Of a stretch of DNA of 64,000 bases, positions 52,739-61,383 are shown in pieces; positions within the stretch are counted from its first letter, which is position 1, and each line of letters starts with the position of its first letter. Source of the DNA: Acidobacteriota bacterium (GTDB lineage Bacteria; Acidobacteriota; Vicinamibacteria; Vicinamibacterales; UBA2999). The stretch lies in the NCBI GenBank assembly GCA_963169195.1, contig CAUJDN010000103.1, forward strand, positions 1 through 64,000, written 5' to 3'. A program made the translations under genes and the position numbers. The notes beneath the pieces are model-generated. The model ran no database searches. It saw only the letters and a program-made list of their open reading frames with translations, and was not told the origin of the DNA.

Positions 52739-54154
52739 GTGGACCGAACCCCACGCGGCGCCGAGCCCGTCCTCCTCGTCGAGGACAAGGATTCGTTGCG
52801 CACGATGCTGCGCCACGCGCTCGAAGGACAGGGATACGCGGTCGTCGAGGCGCGTGACGAGTCCGAGGCGCGCGCCGCGCTCGGTCAGTCGCTGCCCGCG
52901 GTCGTCCTCTCCGATCTGAAGCTGCCGGACGGCGACGGCTTCGGTGTGCTGCGGGCCGCCAAGGACGCGGACCCCGACATGCCGGTCGTGGTGATGACCG
53001 CCTACGGGTCCATCCAGGACGCGGTGGCGGCGATGAAGGACGGGGCGCTCGACTTCCTCGCCAAGCCGATCGACCCCGAGCACCTGCTGCTCGTGATCGA
53101 TCGCGCGCTGGCGCAGCGCCGGATCCTCAGCGAGTACAACCTGCTGAAGGAGGAGGCCGCGAAGCGGCGGGGCATGCCCGCCATCATCGGCGAGTCGCCG
53201 GCCATCCGGCACACCATGCAGGCCGTGCAGCGCGCGGCCGGCTCCGAGACGACGGTGCTTCTCGAGGGCGAGAGCGGCACGGGCAAGGAACTGTTCGCGC
53301 GCGCGCTCCATGCGCTCAGCGAGCGAGCCTCGGGCCCGTTCGTCGCCATCAACTGCGCCGCCATCCCCGACACCCTGCTCGAGGCCGAGCTCTTCGGCTA
53401 CGAGAAGGGCGCCTTCACGGGGGCGACCCAGCGCAAGCCGGGCCGCTTCGAGCTCGCCCAGCGGGGTACGCTCTTCCTGGACGAAGTCGGGGAGTTGCCG
53501 CTTGCACTGCAGGCCAAGCTGCTTCGGGCGATTGAAACCCGGCGATTCGAGCGCCTGGGTGGAACCAGCACCATCCAGGTCGACGTGCGACTGGTGGCCG
53601 CGACGAATCGGGGCCTGCGTCAGGCGGTGGCGGCGCGGCAGTTTCGGGAGGATCTGTATTTCCGCTTGTCGGTCTTTCCGGTCGGCATTCCGCCGCTGCG
53701 CGACCGGCGCGAGGACATCCCGCTGCTGGCGCGGCACTTCGTCGAGCACACGTGCCGCGAGATGGGACGCAAGCCCCTGACCCTGAGCGATCGGGCCATG
53801 GAAGTACTCGGCAGCCATGCCTGGCCCGGCAACGTGCGGGAACTCCAGAACGCCATCGAGCGGGCCGTCATCCTCGCCGAGGGCGAGACGATCCACCCGG
53901 GGCACCTGAACGTGAAGGCCACGACGATTCCGGCGACCCCGGCCCAGGACCCCTGGGATGGCATCGACCTGGGCGGGAGCCTGTCCGAAGCCCTGGCACG
54001 TGTCACGGCGGAGGCCGAGCGCCGGAAGGTCGCACGCGCGATTCGTGAGGCCGGTGGCGACCGGGCCAGGGCGGCCGACCTGCTGCAGGTGGGCTACAAG
54101 GCGTTGCTGGCGAAGGTCAAGGACCTCGGAATCGAGGCCGACCTGAAGGGCTGA
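52739..54154 (+). CDS. Second PilR-like sigma-54 activator
   Basis: A 471-residue NtrC-family regulator: receiver domain with D59 and K109, AAA+ domain with Walker A GESGTGKE (177-184) and GAFTGA (224-229), and a C-terminal Fis-type HTH (ARAADLLQVGYKALLAKVKDLGI). GTG start one base after the preceding stop. It is about as long as PilR but clearly a different paralogue. Together with the kinase at 48403 it probably forms a PilS2/PilR2-type pair for the minor pilin genes or other sigma-54 targets. Confidence 0.9.
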   Translation: MDRTPRGAEPVLLVEDKDSLRTMLRHALEGQGYAVVEARDESEARAALGQSLPAVVLSDLKLPDGDGFGVLRAAKDADPDMPVVVMTAYGSIQDAVAAMKDGALDFLAKPIDPEHLLLVIDRALAQRRILSEYNLLKEEAAKRRGMPAIIGESPAIRHTMQAVQRAAGSETTVLLEGESGTGKELFARALHALSERASGPFVAINCAAIPDTLLEAELFGYEKGAFTGATQRKPGRFELAQRGTLFLDEVGELPLALQAKLLRAIETRRFERLGGTSTIQVDVRLVAATNRGLRQAVAARQFREDLYFRLSVFPVGIPPLRDRREDIPLLARHFVEHTCREMGRKPLTLSDRAMEVLGSHAWPGNVRELQNAIERAVILAEGETIHPGHLNVKATTIPATPAQDPWDGIDLGGSLSEALARVTAEAERRKVARAIREAGGDRARAADLLQVGYKALLAKVKDLGIEADLKG

Positions 54155-54165
54155 CGCGGACCCCG

Positions 54166-55254
54166 TCAGCGGATGCCGATCTCGCGCAGGGCCTGTTTCA
54201 ATTCCTTCTCGGTGACGTCCGTCAGTGCCGTGGTCGCGCCCAACCGGGTGGCCGCGATGAAATGGAGCGTGCCGGCCACGACCTTCTTGTCGCGCCTCGT
54301 GGCCGCCGCCACGTCCGTGGCTTTCAGATCCGAGACCGGCGGCAGGGGCCCGAGTTCGAGGATCAGCGCCTTGATGGCGCTGGCTGCGTCCACGGGCGTG
54401 AGGCCACGGCGGGCGCCCAGGCTGGCCGCGGCCATCATGCCGTAGGCCACGGCCTCCCCGTGCCGGAAGCGCCGGTAGTCGGTGACGGCCTCCAGCGCGT
54501 GGCCGACCGTGTGGCCGAAATTCAGGATGCGCCGCAGGCTCGACTCGCGCTCGTCACGGGACACGATCTCCGCCTTGATCCGGCACGACGGCGCGATCAC
54601 CGATTCCAGGGCGCCCGGCTCGTGCGCGAACAGGGCGTCGCGCGTCGTGCGCACCAGGGCGAAGAGCGCCGGGTCGGCGATGACGCCGTATTTGATGACC
54701 TCGTACAGCCCGGCGCGGAACTCGCGTCGCGGCAGCGTCGACAGGACGAGCGGATCCGCCACGACCAAACGCGGCGGGTGGAAGGCGCCGATGAGGTTCT
54801 TGCCGAGCGGATGGTTGACGCCGACCTTGCCGCCGATGGCGCTATCCACTTGCGCCAGGAGCGTGGTGGGGACGTGGACGAGGCGGACGCCGCGCAGGTA
54901 CGTGGCCGCGGCAAACCCGACCAGGTCGCCGATGACCCCGCCGCCGAGGGCGACGATGATCACCGACCGATCGGCGGCCGCCCTGATCAGCGCGTCGTAG
55001 ACGCGGCCGACGGTCTGCAGGGTCTTCGATCGCTCGCCATCGGGCACGAGCACGGGCTCGCGGCGTTTGCCCCGGAGGAGCGGCCTGACCCGTGCGCCCT
55101 GCATGGCCCACACCGTGGGGCTCGACACGACAATCCGCTGCGGGCCCAAGCCGGCCGCGTCGAGCAGCGACTCGAGGCCGTCGAGCACGCCGGCGCCGAC
55201 AATGACGGGGTAGGTGCCCGCCGATGCGGTCACCTCGATGCGCGTCGCGGGCAT
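54166..55254 (-). CDS. aroB: 3-dehydroquinate synthase
   Basis: AroB, 362 residues, second enzyme of the shikimate pathway, converts DAHP to 3-dehydroquinate with NAD and a divalent metal. NAD-binding GGGVIGDLVGFAAATYLRGV, substrate loop VGVNHPLGKNLIGAFHPP, and metal-ligand regions RRILNFGHTVGHALE and FRHGEAVAYGM are intact. Length normal. The ATG at 55254 is used; the longer open frame is antisense to nadB. Divergent from nadB with 24 bases between. Confidence 0.96.
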   Translation of the reverse strand: MPATRIEVTASAGTYPVIVGAGVLDGLESLLDAAGLGPQRIVVSSPTVWAMQGARVRPLLRGKRREPVLVPDGERSKTLQTVGRVYDALIRAAADRSVIIVALGGGVIGDLVGFAAATYLRGVRLVHVPTTLLAQVDSAIGGKVGVNHPLGKNLIGAFHPPRLVVADPLVLSTLPRREFRAGLYEVIKYGVIADPALFALVRTTRDALFAHEPGALESVIAPSCRIKAEIVSRDERESSLRRILNFGHTVGHALEAVTDYRRFRHGEAVAYGMMAAASLGARRGLTPVDAASAIKALILELGPLPPVSDLKATDVAAATRRDKKVVAGTLHFIAATRLGATTALTDVTEKELKQALREIGIR

Positions 55255-55264
55255 GTCGGACAGG

Positions 55265-55271
55265 TAGAATA
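55265..55271. promoter_or_regulatory. Shared divergent -10 element between aroB and nadB
   Basis: The heptamer TAGAATA reads TAGAAT on the plus strand (8 bases before the nadB GTG) and TATTCT on the minus strand (10 bases before the aroB ATG at 55254). With only 24 bases between the start codons, both genes would have nearly leaderless transcripts. No clear -35 boxes are seen; they would lie in the opposite coding region. Confidence 0.5.
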
Positions 55272-55278
55272 ACACTCT

Positions 55279-56859
55279 GTGAACCGGCGGGCGGACTTCG
55301 TCATCATCGGCAGCGGCATCGCCGGCCTGCGTGCCGCCGTCGATCTGGCGGCCCGTGGTGACGTCGTGCTGCTGACCAAGGCCGATCCCACCGAGAGCAA
55401 CACCGGCTACGCGCAGGGCGGCATCGCCGCCGCGGTGGGCCCCGACGATCATCCCGATCTCCACTTCGCCGACACCATGGCCGCCGGCGACGGCCTCTGT
55501 GCGGCGGCGGCCGTGCGCGTCCTGGTGGACGAGGGACCGCGATACGTGCGGGAACTGACCGAGTGGGGCGTGCGGTTCGATCGCTCTCCCGACGGTGCCA
55601 TTGCCCTCGCGCGCGAAGCCGCGCACGCCGTGAGGCGGGTGCTGCACGCCGCCGATGCCACGGGCCGCGAAATCGGCCGCGCGCTCTGGAACAAGGCGCG
55701 ACAGGCCGGCCGCATCGAGGTGCTCAACCACACCCGCGCCGTCGCGCTCATCGTCGAGGACGGCGCCTGCGCAGGCGTCCGCTATGTCCGCGCTGGAGGC
55801 GGCCGGGAGCATGGCGGGGAGGTACGCGCGCGGGGCCTGCTGCTGGCGACCGGCGGAGCGGGCCAGGTGTTCAGCGACACGACCAACCCGCCGATTGCCA
55901 CCGGAGACGGGGTCTGTCTCGCCTGGCAGGCCGGTGCCCGCGTGGCCGACCTCGAGTTCGTCCAGTTCCACCCGACCGCCCTCAACGTGCCTGGCTCGCC
56001 ACGCGTGTTGCTCTCCGAGGCGCTGCGCGGCGAGGGTGCGCGGCTGGTGAACGTCGCCGGTGAACGGTTCACCGGACGCTACGAGCCGGCAGGCGACCTG
56101 GCGTCGCGCGACCGCGTCTCGCGGGCCATCGTGCGCGAGGTGGCCCGGACGGGCCAGCCGGTATTCCTGTCGCTGCAGCACCTGGACGCGACCACGGTGC
56201 ACGCGCGGTTCCCGACCGCGTCGGCCGCGTGCCGTGCCGTGGGCCTGGACCTGGCGCGGGACCGCATCCCGGTCGGTCCGGCCGCGCACTACGTCATGGG
56301 CGGCGTGGAGACCGACCTGTGGGGACGCACCACGTTGCCGGGACTCTTCGCGGCCGGTGAGGTCGCCTGCACCGGCGTGCACGGCGCCAACCGGCTCGCC
56401 AGCAACTCGCTGCTCGAGGGGTTGGTGTTCGGGGCGCGTGCCGCGGCGGCCATGCAGGAGCGGCCGTACGCCGGCGCCCTGGCGGCGCAGGTTCGTGACT
56501 GGACCGACGCTCCCGCAGACGTGCTCGGCGATCCGGCCGGCCCTGGCGCACCGGGCGAGGACGAGATCCGCCGCTTGATGTGGGATGCGGTCGGCCTCGT
56601 GCGTGACGGCCGCGGCCTCGAGCAGGCCGTCACGACCCTCTCATCCGCGATCGCGACGCTCGACACGCCCCCTCCAGACGGCGCGTCGGAGGCCGACTGG
56701 CGGCGGCGGAGCCTCGTGACCGTCGGCTGGCTCATCGCCCGCGCCGCCCTCCGGCGGGCCGAGTCGCGCGGCGGCCACTTCCGCGCGGACTTCCCCCAGC
56801 GTGACGATGTACACTGGTCGGCTCATATCGTGGAGCGGAGCCGGCACCGAAGCTTATGA
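55279..56859 (+). CDS. nadB: L-aspartate oxidase
   Basis: NadB, 526 residues, FAD enzyme oxidising L-aspartate to iminoaspartate for NAD synthesis. N-terminal FAD motif VIIGSGIAGLRAAVDLA; NTGYAQGGIAAAVG; EFVQFHPTAL; HYVMGGVETDLWGRTTLPGLFAAGEVACTGVHGANRLASNSLLEGLVFG; and the helical C-terminal domain. GTG start. nadA and nadC are not in the window. The stop overlaps proS by four bases. Confidence 0.95.
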   Translation: MNRRADFVIIGSGIAGLRAAVDLAARGDVVLLTKADPTESNTGYAQGGIAAAVGPDDHPDLHFADTMAAGDGLCAAAAVRVLVDEGPRYVRELTEWGVRFDRSPDGAIALAREAAHAVRRVLHAADATGREIGRALWNKARQAGRIEVLNHTRAVALIVEDGACAGVRYVRAGGGREHGGEVRARGLLLATGGAGQVFSDTTNPPIATGDGVCLAWQAGARVADLEFVQFHPTALNVPGSPRVLLSEALRGEGARLVNVAGERFTGRYEPAGDLASRDRVSRAIVREVARTGQPVFLSLQHLDATTVHARFPTASAACRAVGLDLARDRIPVGPAAHYVMGGVETDLWGRTTLPGLFAAGEVACTGVHGANRLASNSLLEGLVFGARAAAAMQERPYAGALAAQVRDWTDAPADVLGDPAGPGAPGEDEIRRLMWDAVGLVRDGRGLEQAVTTLSSAIATLDTPPPDGASEADWRRRSLVTVGWLIARAALRRAESRGGHFRADFPQRDDVHWSAHIVERSRHRSL

Positions 56860-58322
56860 GCAACAACCAAGGCAAGAGCGGAGAGGCGTTCATCAAGGAG
56901 ATCACGCCCCAGACCGAGGACTTTTCACGCTGGTACCTGGACGTCGTGCGCAAGGCGGAACTGGCCGACTACTCGCCCGTCAAGGGCTGCATGGTCATCC
57001 GGCCCTACGGGTACGCCATCTGGGAGCTCATCCAGCGCCAGCTGGACGATCGATTCAAGGCGACCGGGCACGTCAACGCCTACTTCCCGCTCTTCATCCC
57101 CGAGGGCCTCCTCCTGAGGGAGGCCGAGCACGTCGAGGGCTTTGCGCCGCAGGTGGCCTGGGTCACGAAAGGCGGGACCGAGGACCTCGAGGAGAAGCTC
57201 ATCGTCCGGCCGACGTCCGAGACGATCTTCGGCGTCATGTACCAGAAGTGGATCCAGTCGTGGCGCGACCTGCCGGTGCTCATCAACCAGTGGGCGAACG
57301 TGGTGCGCTGGGAAAAGGTGACGCGGCCCTTCCTGCGGACCACCGAGTTCCTCTGGCAGGAAGGGCACACGGCCCACGAGACGGCCGAGGAGGCGCAGGA
57401 GGAGACGCTCAAGATTCTGGCGCTCTACAAGGAGTTCTGCGAGAACGTGCTCGCCATGCCGGTCGTCGATGGGCAGAAGAGCGAGAGCGAGAAGTTCGCG
57501 GGCGCGTCGAAGACCTACTCCATCGAGGCTCTCATGGGCGACGGCCGCGCGCTGCAGGCCGGCACCTCGCACGACCTCGGGCAGAACTTCGCCAAGGCGT
57601 TCGAGATCCAGTTCCAGGGACGCGACAAGACGCTGCAGTACGCCTGGACCACGTCGTGGGGCGTCTCGACGCGGCTGGTCGGCGGCGTCATCATGACGCA
57701 CGGCGACGACAGCGGGCTCATCCTGCCGCCCCGCGTGGCCCCCTGGCAGGTGGTCATCGTGCCGATTCCACGAGGCAACTGGAAGGAGACGGTGCTTCCG
57801 AAGTGCGAGGCGATCCGCGACCAGCTGAAGGCGGCCGGCATCCGCGTGAAGCTCGACGCCGACGACAGCAATACGCCGGGGTGGAAGTTCTCGGAGTACG
57901 AGATGCGCGGCGTGCCGCTCAGGCTGGAGATTGGCCCGAAGGACATCGAGAAGTCGTCGGTGTTCGCCGCCAGGCGCGACACGCGTGCCAAGCAGGCGCT
58001 GCCCATGGAGGGGCTCGCGGCCACGGTCACCGCGCTCCTCGATGAGATCCAGGCGGCGCTGCTCGCGCGCGCCCGGGCATTTCGCGACAGCCACACCTCG
58101 GCGACGACGAGCTACGAGGAGTTCAAGGCTGTCATGGAGGGTCGCCCGGGCTTCGTCCAGTCGCCCTGGTGCGGCGACGCCCAGTGCGAGGCCGACATCA
58201 AGTCGGAGACGCAGGCGACCATCCGGAACATCCCGTTCGGATTCGAGGCCGCGCCATCGGCGCCCTGCATCAAGTGTGGCCGCCCGGCAGTGGCGACGCC
58301 GTGGTTTGCGAAGGCGTACTGA
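56856..58322 (+). CDS. proS: Prolyl-tRNA synthetase, eukaryote/archaeal-type
   Basis: ProRS of the short class (ProS type 3), 488 residues: no editing insertion between motifs 2 and 3, and a C-terminal zinc-binding-like domain (CGDAQCEAD...CIKCGRPA) ending in KAY, the typical terminal tyrosine. Motif 2 is seen in NVVRWEKVTRPFLRTTEFLWQEGHTAH, motif 3 in the TTSWGVSTRLVGGVIMTHGDD segment. It is the only ProRS in view. Start by ATGA overlap with nadB. Confidence 0.95.
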   Translation: MSNNQGKSGEAFIKEITPQTEDFSRWYLDVVRKAELADYSPVKGCMVIRPYGYAIWELIQRQLDDRFKATGHVNAYFPLFIPEGLLLREAEHVEGFAPQVAWVTKGGTEDLEEKLIVRPTSETIFGVMYQKWIQSWRDLPVLINQWANVVRWEKVTRPFLRTTEFLWQEGHTAHETAEEAQEETLKILALYKEFCENVLAMPVVDGQKSESEKFAGASKTYSIEALMGDGRALQAGTSHDLGQNFAKAFEIQFQGRDKTLQYAWTTSWGVSTRLVGGVIMTHGDDSGLILPPRVAPWQVVIVPIPRGNWKETVLPKCEAIRDQLKAAGIRVKLDADDSNTPGWKFSEYEMRGVPLRLEIGPKDIEKSSVFAARRDTRAKQALPMEGLAATVTALLDEIQAALLARARAFRDSHTSATTSYEEFKAVMEGRPGFVQSPWCGDAQCEADIKSETQATIRNIPFGFEAAPSAPCIKCGRPAVATPWFAKAY

Positions 58323-58369
58323 CCCACGACCCAAGACCCAAGTCCCAAGACCCAAGTCCCAAGACCCAA
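58321..58369. repeat. Heptamer repeat GACCCAA/GTCCCAA, seven copies, after proS
   Basis: Seven abutting 7-mers: GACCCAC, then GACCCAA at 58328, 58335, 58349 and 58363, alternating with GTCCCAA at 58342 and 58356. The first unit overlaps the proS stop codon. It is the same family as the GACCCAG/A array between rpsL and rpsG, 52 kb away, and lies just before the terminator stem. Confidence 0.9.
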
Positions 58370-58375
58370 GACAAA

Positions 58376-58407
58376 AAGGGCGGGCCCCCTTCAGGGAGCC
58401 CGCCCTT
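58376..58407. terminator. Bidirectional terminator between proS and the OmpA-type gene
   Basis: A 14-base arm (58376-58389, starting AAGGGCGGGC) pairs with 58394-58407 (ending CCCGCCCTT) with one mismatch and a TTCA loop. A-run before (58373-58377) and TTCTT after give T-runs on both strands. This is the clearest intrinsic terminator in the window. Confidence 0.85.
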
Positions 58408-58429
58408 CTTCGTCTCGCTGATGCTCCGC

Positions 58430-60067
58430 CTACTGCAGGCGGACCGTCAAGGCGGCGCGACGGTTCAGGCGGCGCGTCTCCTCGCGGCTGTTGTCGTGCT
58501 TCGGACGTTCCTCGCCGTAGCTGACGGTCTGCAGACGATCCGCGCTGACGCCGCGGCCAGTGAGGTAGTCGCGCACGGCCGCCGCGCGACGCTCGCCGAG
58601 GGCGAGGTTGTACTCGGTCGTGCCGATGTTGCAGGTGTGGCCTTCGACCGTGAGTCTGAGCGTGCGATCCTCGGTCATGGCTTTGATCGCGTCATCCAGG
58701 ACGCGCGTGGCTTCCGGCCGAAGCGAGTAGCGGTCGAAGTCGAAGTGCACGTCCTCGAACGTGTACTCCTTGCGCGGCGGCTGCGTGCACTGGATTGTCA
58801 CCGTATCGCTCGCCGTGCCGCCCTTGCCATCGTTCACCGTCACGGTGACGGGCACGGCGCCGGGCTGCGCCGGGCACGTGAACTGCGTCTGCCGGTCTGC
58901 CGCATTGGCGAACGTTCCCGTCGGGGCGGTCCACCGGTAGCTGAGCGTGTCGCCGTCCGGATCGTTGGCGTCGGCCGTGACGGTGGAGTTCTGGCCCACC
59001 TGGACCGTGCAGGGCTCGCAGCGTGCCTTCACCGTCGGGGGACGGTTCGCGGGCGGTGGCGGCGGTGGCGGTGGCGGTGGTGCGGGCGGCGGCGGTGGTG
59101 CCCAGTAGCGCACGCCAGGGTGGTAGCCCAGGCGCACCTGGAAGCCCAGGCGATCGCCGCCGTTGCTGGTGAAGGCGCTGATGCCCTGGCGCTTGATGTG
59201 GCTCAGACCGACCGTGCCGCCCGCGCCCGCGTAGAAGCCGTTGGCGCCGTGGTACTGCACGCCCAGGAACACGTCGGCGGGACGATCCACGTCCCACGAG
59301 GTCGGCGGACCGCCGATGACCGCGATCTGCGGCCCCGTGAACGTGACGGTGTTGTCGAAGTAGTACTCGCCCGAGAGCTCGCCGAACATCTTGAGGCGGG
59401 AGCGGCTCGGGAAGCCGAGACCCACGCCATACCGGAAGCCGTGGCTCAGCTCGTACTCGTCGGGGCTGGACCGGAAGCGCAGGCCACCGTAACCGGCCAG
59501 GTCGACCATCGATCCGATCTCACGGCTCAGGATGCCGTCGAGGATGACGTCGGGCTTGCCCGTGCCGAGCCCGTCGTCGGAGCTGGCCGTGGGAACCTTG
59601 ACGGCGGCGCGTACCGCGAAGGCCACGCCGTTGTTCGTGGCCTGCGAGACCACGTTGAACTTCGCCCCCACGGTGATGTCACCGAATCCGGTCCGCCAGC
59701 CGTCGTTGACGGGGTAATCCATCGGCTGGCCGCCTTCCGCGACCGGCCGCCGATCGGCGTCGATACGCCGCTGCACGGCGACGGCGCCGAACAGCTCGAT
59801 ACGGTCCGTGGCTCCGAACGCGAACATCCCGCTGAAGTCCGAGATGTCCGAGAAGCCCTCCGAGCGGTCGAAGTTGATGCGGGCCGCCATCCCAGACACC
59901 CTGCCCTTGGGGAGCGTTTCACCCAGGGGCACGAACCAGAGGCCGGTGTCGCCGATGATGGTGCTGCTCGCGGGGCGCGTTTCCTGGTCCGCGGACTGCG
60001 CCCACCCAGGAGCAGTCGCCACCAGGCTGATTGCCACGCATGTGGCCAAGCCGCGAAGGATACTCAT
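58430..60067 (-). CDS. OmpA-family outer-membrane protein with PKD-like domain
   Basis: A 545-residue protein. Signal peptide (1-24), a beta-barrel of about 300 residues, a proline-only linker with more than a dozen Pro residues, a PKD/Ig-like domain (NRPPTVKARCEPCTVQVGQNSTVTADANDPDGDTLSYRW) with several cysteines, then the OmpA C-terminal peptidoglycan-binding domain (EDVHFDFDRYSLRPEATRVL; NLALGERRAAAVRDYL). It anchors the outer membrane to the cell wall. The start was chosen at 60067 where a promoter abuts the ATG and the signal peptide begins. Confidence 0.88.
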   Translation of the reverse strand: MSILRGLATCVAISLVATAPGWAQSADQETRPASSTIIGDTGLWFVPLGETLPKGRVSGMAARINFDRSEGFSDISDFSGMFAFGATDRIELFGAVAVQRRIDADRRPVAEGGQPMDYPVNDGWRTGFGDITVGAKFNVVSQATNNGVAFAVRAAVKVPTASSDDGLGTGKPDVILDGILSREIGSMVDLAGYGGLRFRSSPDEYELSHGFRYGVGLGFPSRSRLKMFGELSGEYYFDNTVTFTGPQIAVIGGPPTSWDVDRPADVFLGVQYHGANGFYAGAGGTVGLSHIKRQGISAFTSNGGDRLGFQVRLGYHPGVRYWAPPPPPAPPPPPPPPPPANRPPTVKARCEPCTVQVGQNSTVTADANDPDGDTLSYRWTAPTGTFANAADRQTQFTCPAQPGAVPVTVTVNDGKGGTASDTVTIQCTQPPRKEYTFEDVHFDFDRYSLRPEATRVLDDAIKAMTEDRTLRLTVEGHTCNIGTTEYNLALGERRAAAVRDYLTGRGVSADRLQTVSYGEERPKHDNSREETRRLNRRAALTVRLQ

Positions 60068-60073
60068 AGGCCG

Positions 60074-60103
60074 ATGATAAGGCCCGCAATCGCGGGAAGT
60101 CAA
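60074..60103 (-). promoter_or_regulatory. Strong leaderless promoter of the OmpA-type gene
   Basis: On the minus strand: TTGACT (60098-60103), spacer 18, TATCAT (60074-60079), then six bases to the ATG at 60067. The spacer holds the inverted repeat CCCGC/GCGGG (60083-60096). A near-consensus promoter with this spacing places +1 on the A of the start codon. Confidence 0.75.
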
Positions 60104-60117
60104 ACACAGTCGAGACT

Positions 60118-60975
60118 TTACGGGGACGTCTCCCCTTCGTCCATCTTTTTGGATTTTCCGAAGAGCCACGCCACCAGGATACCCAGCAGATAGAGCAGGA
60201 TCATCGGCGCCGCCATCAGGGTCTGGACGACCATGCTGCCATCAGGGGTGACCACGGCGGCGACCACGAAGATGAGGAGGACGGCGTACTTGATGTTCCT
60301 GAGCAGGAAGCCCGCCGTGACGATGCCCAGCCTGGCCAGCACGAACATCAGCACCGGCATCTGGAAGACCAGCCCCATCGCGAGCAGCAGCTTCACGTAC
60401 AGGCCGAACACCGGGTCGATGCGGGGAGTGAATTCGATGAACTCGTTGGTGAAGCCCGCGAAGAACCGCCAGGCGGCGGGGAACAGCACGTAGTGCGCGA
60501 AGGCGGCGCCCGCGATGAAGAGGGTCGACGAGGAGACAACGAAGGGGATGGCGAGCTTCTTCTCGCGCGCGTAGAGGCCGGGTGCGATGAACAGCCAGAC
60601 CTGCAGCATCACGTACGGCGACGAGATGAGCAGCCCCGCGACGGCCGCGATCTTGATGTAGAGGAAGAACCCTTCACCCGGCTCGGTGTAAATAAGTCTT
60701 CCGCCCGGCACGTCGGCGACGAGGCGCGCGTACACGAACGCGACGATGCGCTCGATGAAACCGAAGGCGGCGAGGAATCCGACCAGGAGCGCGACGACGG
60801 CGTGGGTGATGCGGCGGCGGAGCTCGTCGAGGTGCTCGAGGAACGTCATCCGCCCGTCGAGCGGGTCCTCCTCGTCACCGAACGGTGAGCTTGCGTCACC
60901 GCGCTCCGGGGCGTAGGGCTGAGGCGACTCCTCGTCCCGCCGCGCGGGGCTGTTGGGGAACGGCACCAGCGCCAT
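60118..60975 (-). CDS. tatC: Sec-independent protein translocase TatC
   Basis: TatC, 285 residues, binds twin-arginine signal peptides in the inner membrane. Core from MTFLEHLDELRRRI with six transmembrane helices, and the conserved segment PYVMLQVWLFIAPGLYAREKK and QMPVLMFVLARLGIV. An N-terminal cytoplasmic extension of 42 residues, rich in Pro, Asp and Glu, precedes the core; I kept the upstream ATG because the family often has such tails, but the ATG at 60849 is possible. Nine bases after tatA. Confidence 0.95.
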   Translation of the reverse strand: MALVPFPNSPARRDEESPQPYAPERGDASSPFGDEEDPLDGRMTFLEHLDELRRRITHAVVALLVGFLAAFGFIERIVAFVYARLVADVPGGRLIYTEPGEGFFLYIKIAAVAGLLISSPYVMLQVWLFIAPGLYAREKKLAIPFVVSSSTLFIAGAAFAHYVLFPAAWRFFAGFTNEFIEFTPRIDPVFGLYVKLLLAMGLVFQMPVLMFVLARLGIVTAGFLLRNIKYAVLLIFVVAAVVTPDGSMVVQTLMAAPMILLYLLGILVAWLFGKSKKMDEGETSP

Positions 60976-60984
60976 GGCGTCGGG

Positions 60985-61260
60985 CTATCGGGAGACGGTC
61001 TGGCTCGGGGCCGCGTTATCGGGCGTGACGGGGGCGGCCTCGGCTTCGGCCTTGCGGGCGGCCGCTGCGGCCGAGTCCTTCTGCTCCTCGAGCCTGATCT
61101 CCTGCTCGAGGGTGTTCTGCAGATCGTTTGACGCCTTCTTGAACTCGTTCAGGCTGCGGCCGAGGGACTTGCCGAGCTCGGGGAGCTTCCTGGGGCCGAA
61201 GATGATGAGCGCGATCACCAGGATGATGATCAGCTCGGGCATGCCAATGGAACCAAACAT
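60985..61260 (-). CDS. tatA: Sec-independent translocase TatA/TatB-type protein
   Basis: A 91-residue TatA/B protein: one transmembrane helix (about residues 8-22) followed by the hinge and amphipathic helix [27 protein letters not shown] and a charged tail. TatA versus TatB cannot be decided from sequence alone; if no other copy exists it may serve both roles with the adjacent TatC. The ATG at 61260 begins the conserved [16 protein letters not shown] lies about 63 bases upstream as a possible -10 box. Confidence 0.85.
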   Translation of the reverse strand: MFGSIGMPELIIILVIALIIFGPRKLPELGKSLGRSLNEFKKASNDLQNTLEQEIRLEEQKDSAAAAARKAEAEAAPVTPDNAAPSQTVSR

Positions 61261-61348
61261 GGTACTGCTCCAGTTGCGAGTCGAAGCGGCCGGCGGGCCG
61301 ACCCTGACGTCCAGGGTGCAGTATACCCCACCCGCTCCGTGGAAATCC

Positions 61349-61377
61349 TTGCCGGGTCGGGGGTTATTGGTTAGCAT
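61349..61377 (+). promoter_or_regulatory. Leaderless promoter of the processing protease gene
   Basis: TTGCCG (61349-61354), spacer 17, TAGCAT (61372-61377), then six bases to the ATG at 61384. Same geometry as the promoters of the OmpA-type gene and the gene at 52171. Confidence 0.62.
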
Positions 61378-61383
61378 CGCCCT

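Noticed and set aside
58321-58369. Heptamer array considered as a CRISPR array
   Set aside because: Units are 7 bases and abut without spacers; no cas genes are present.
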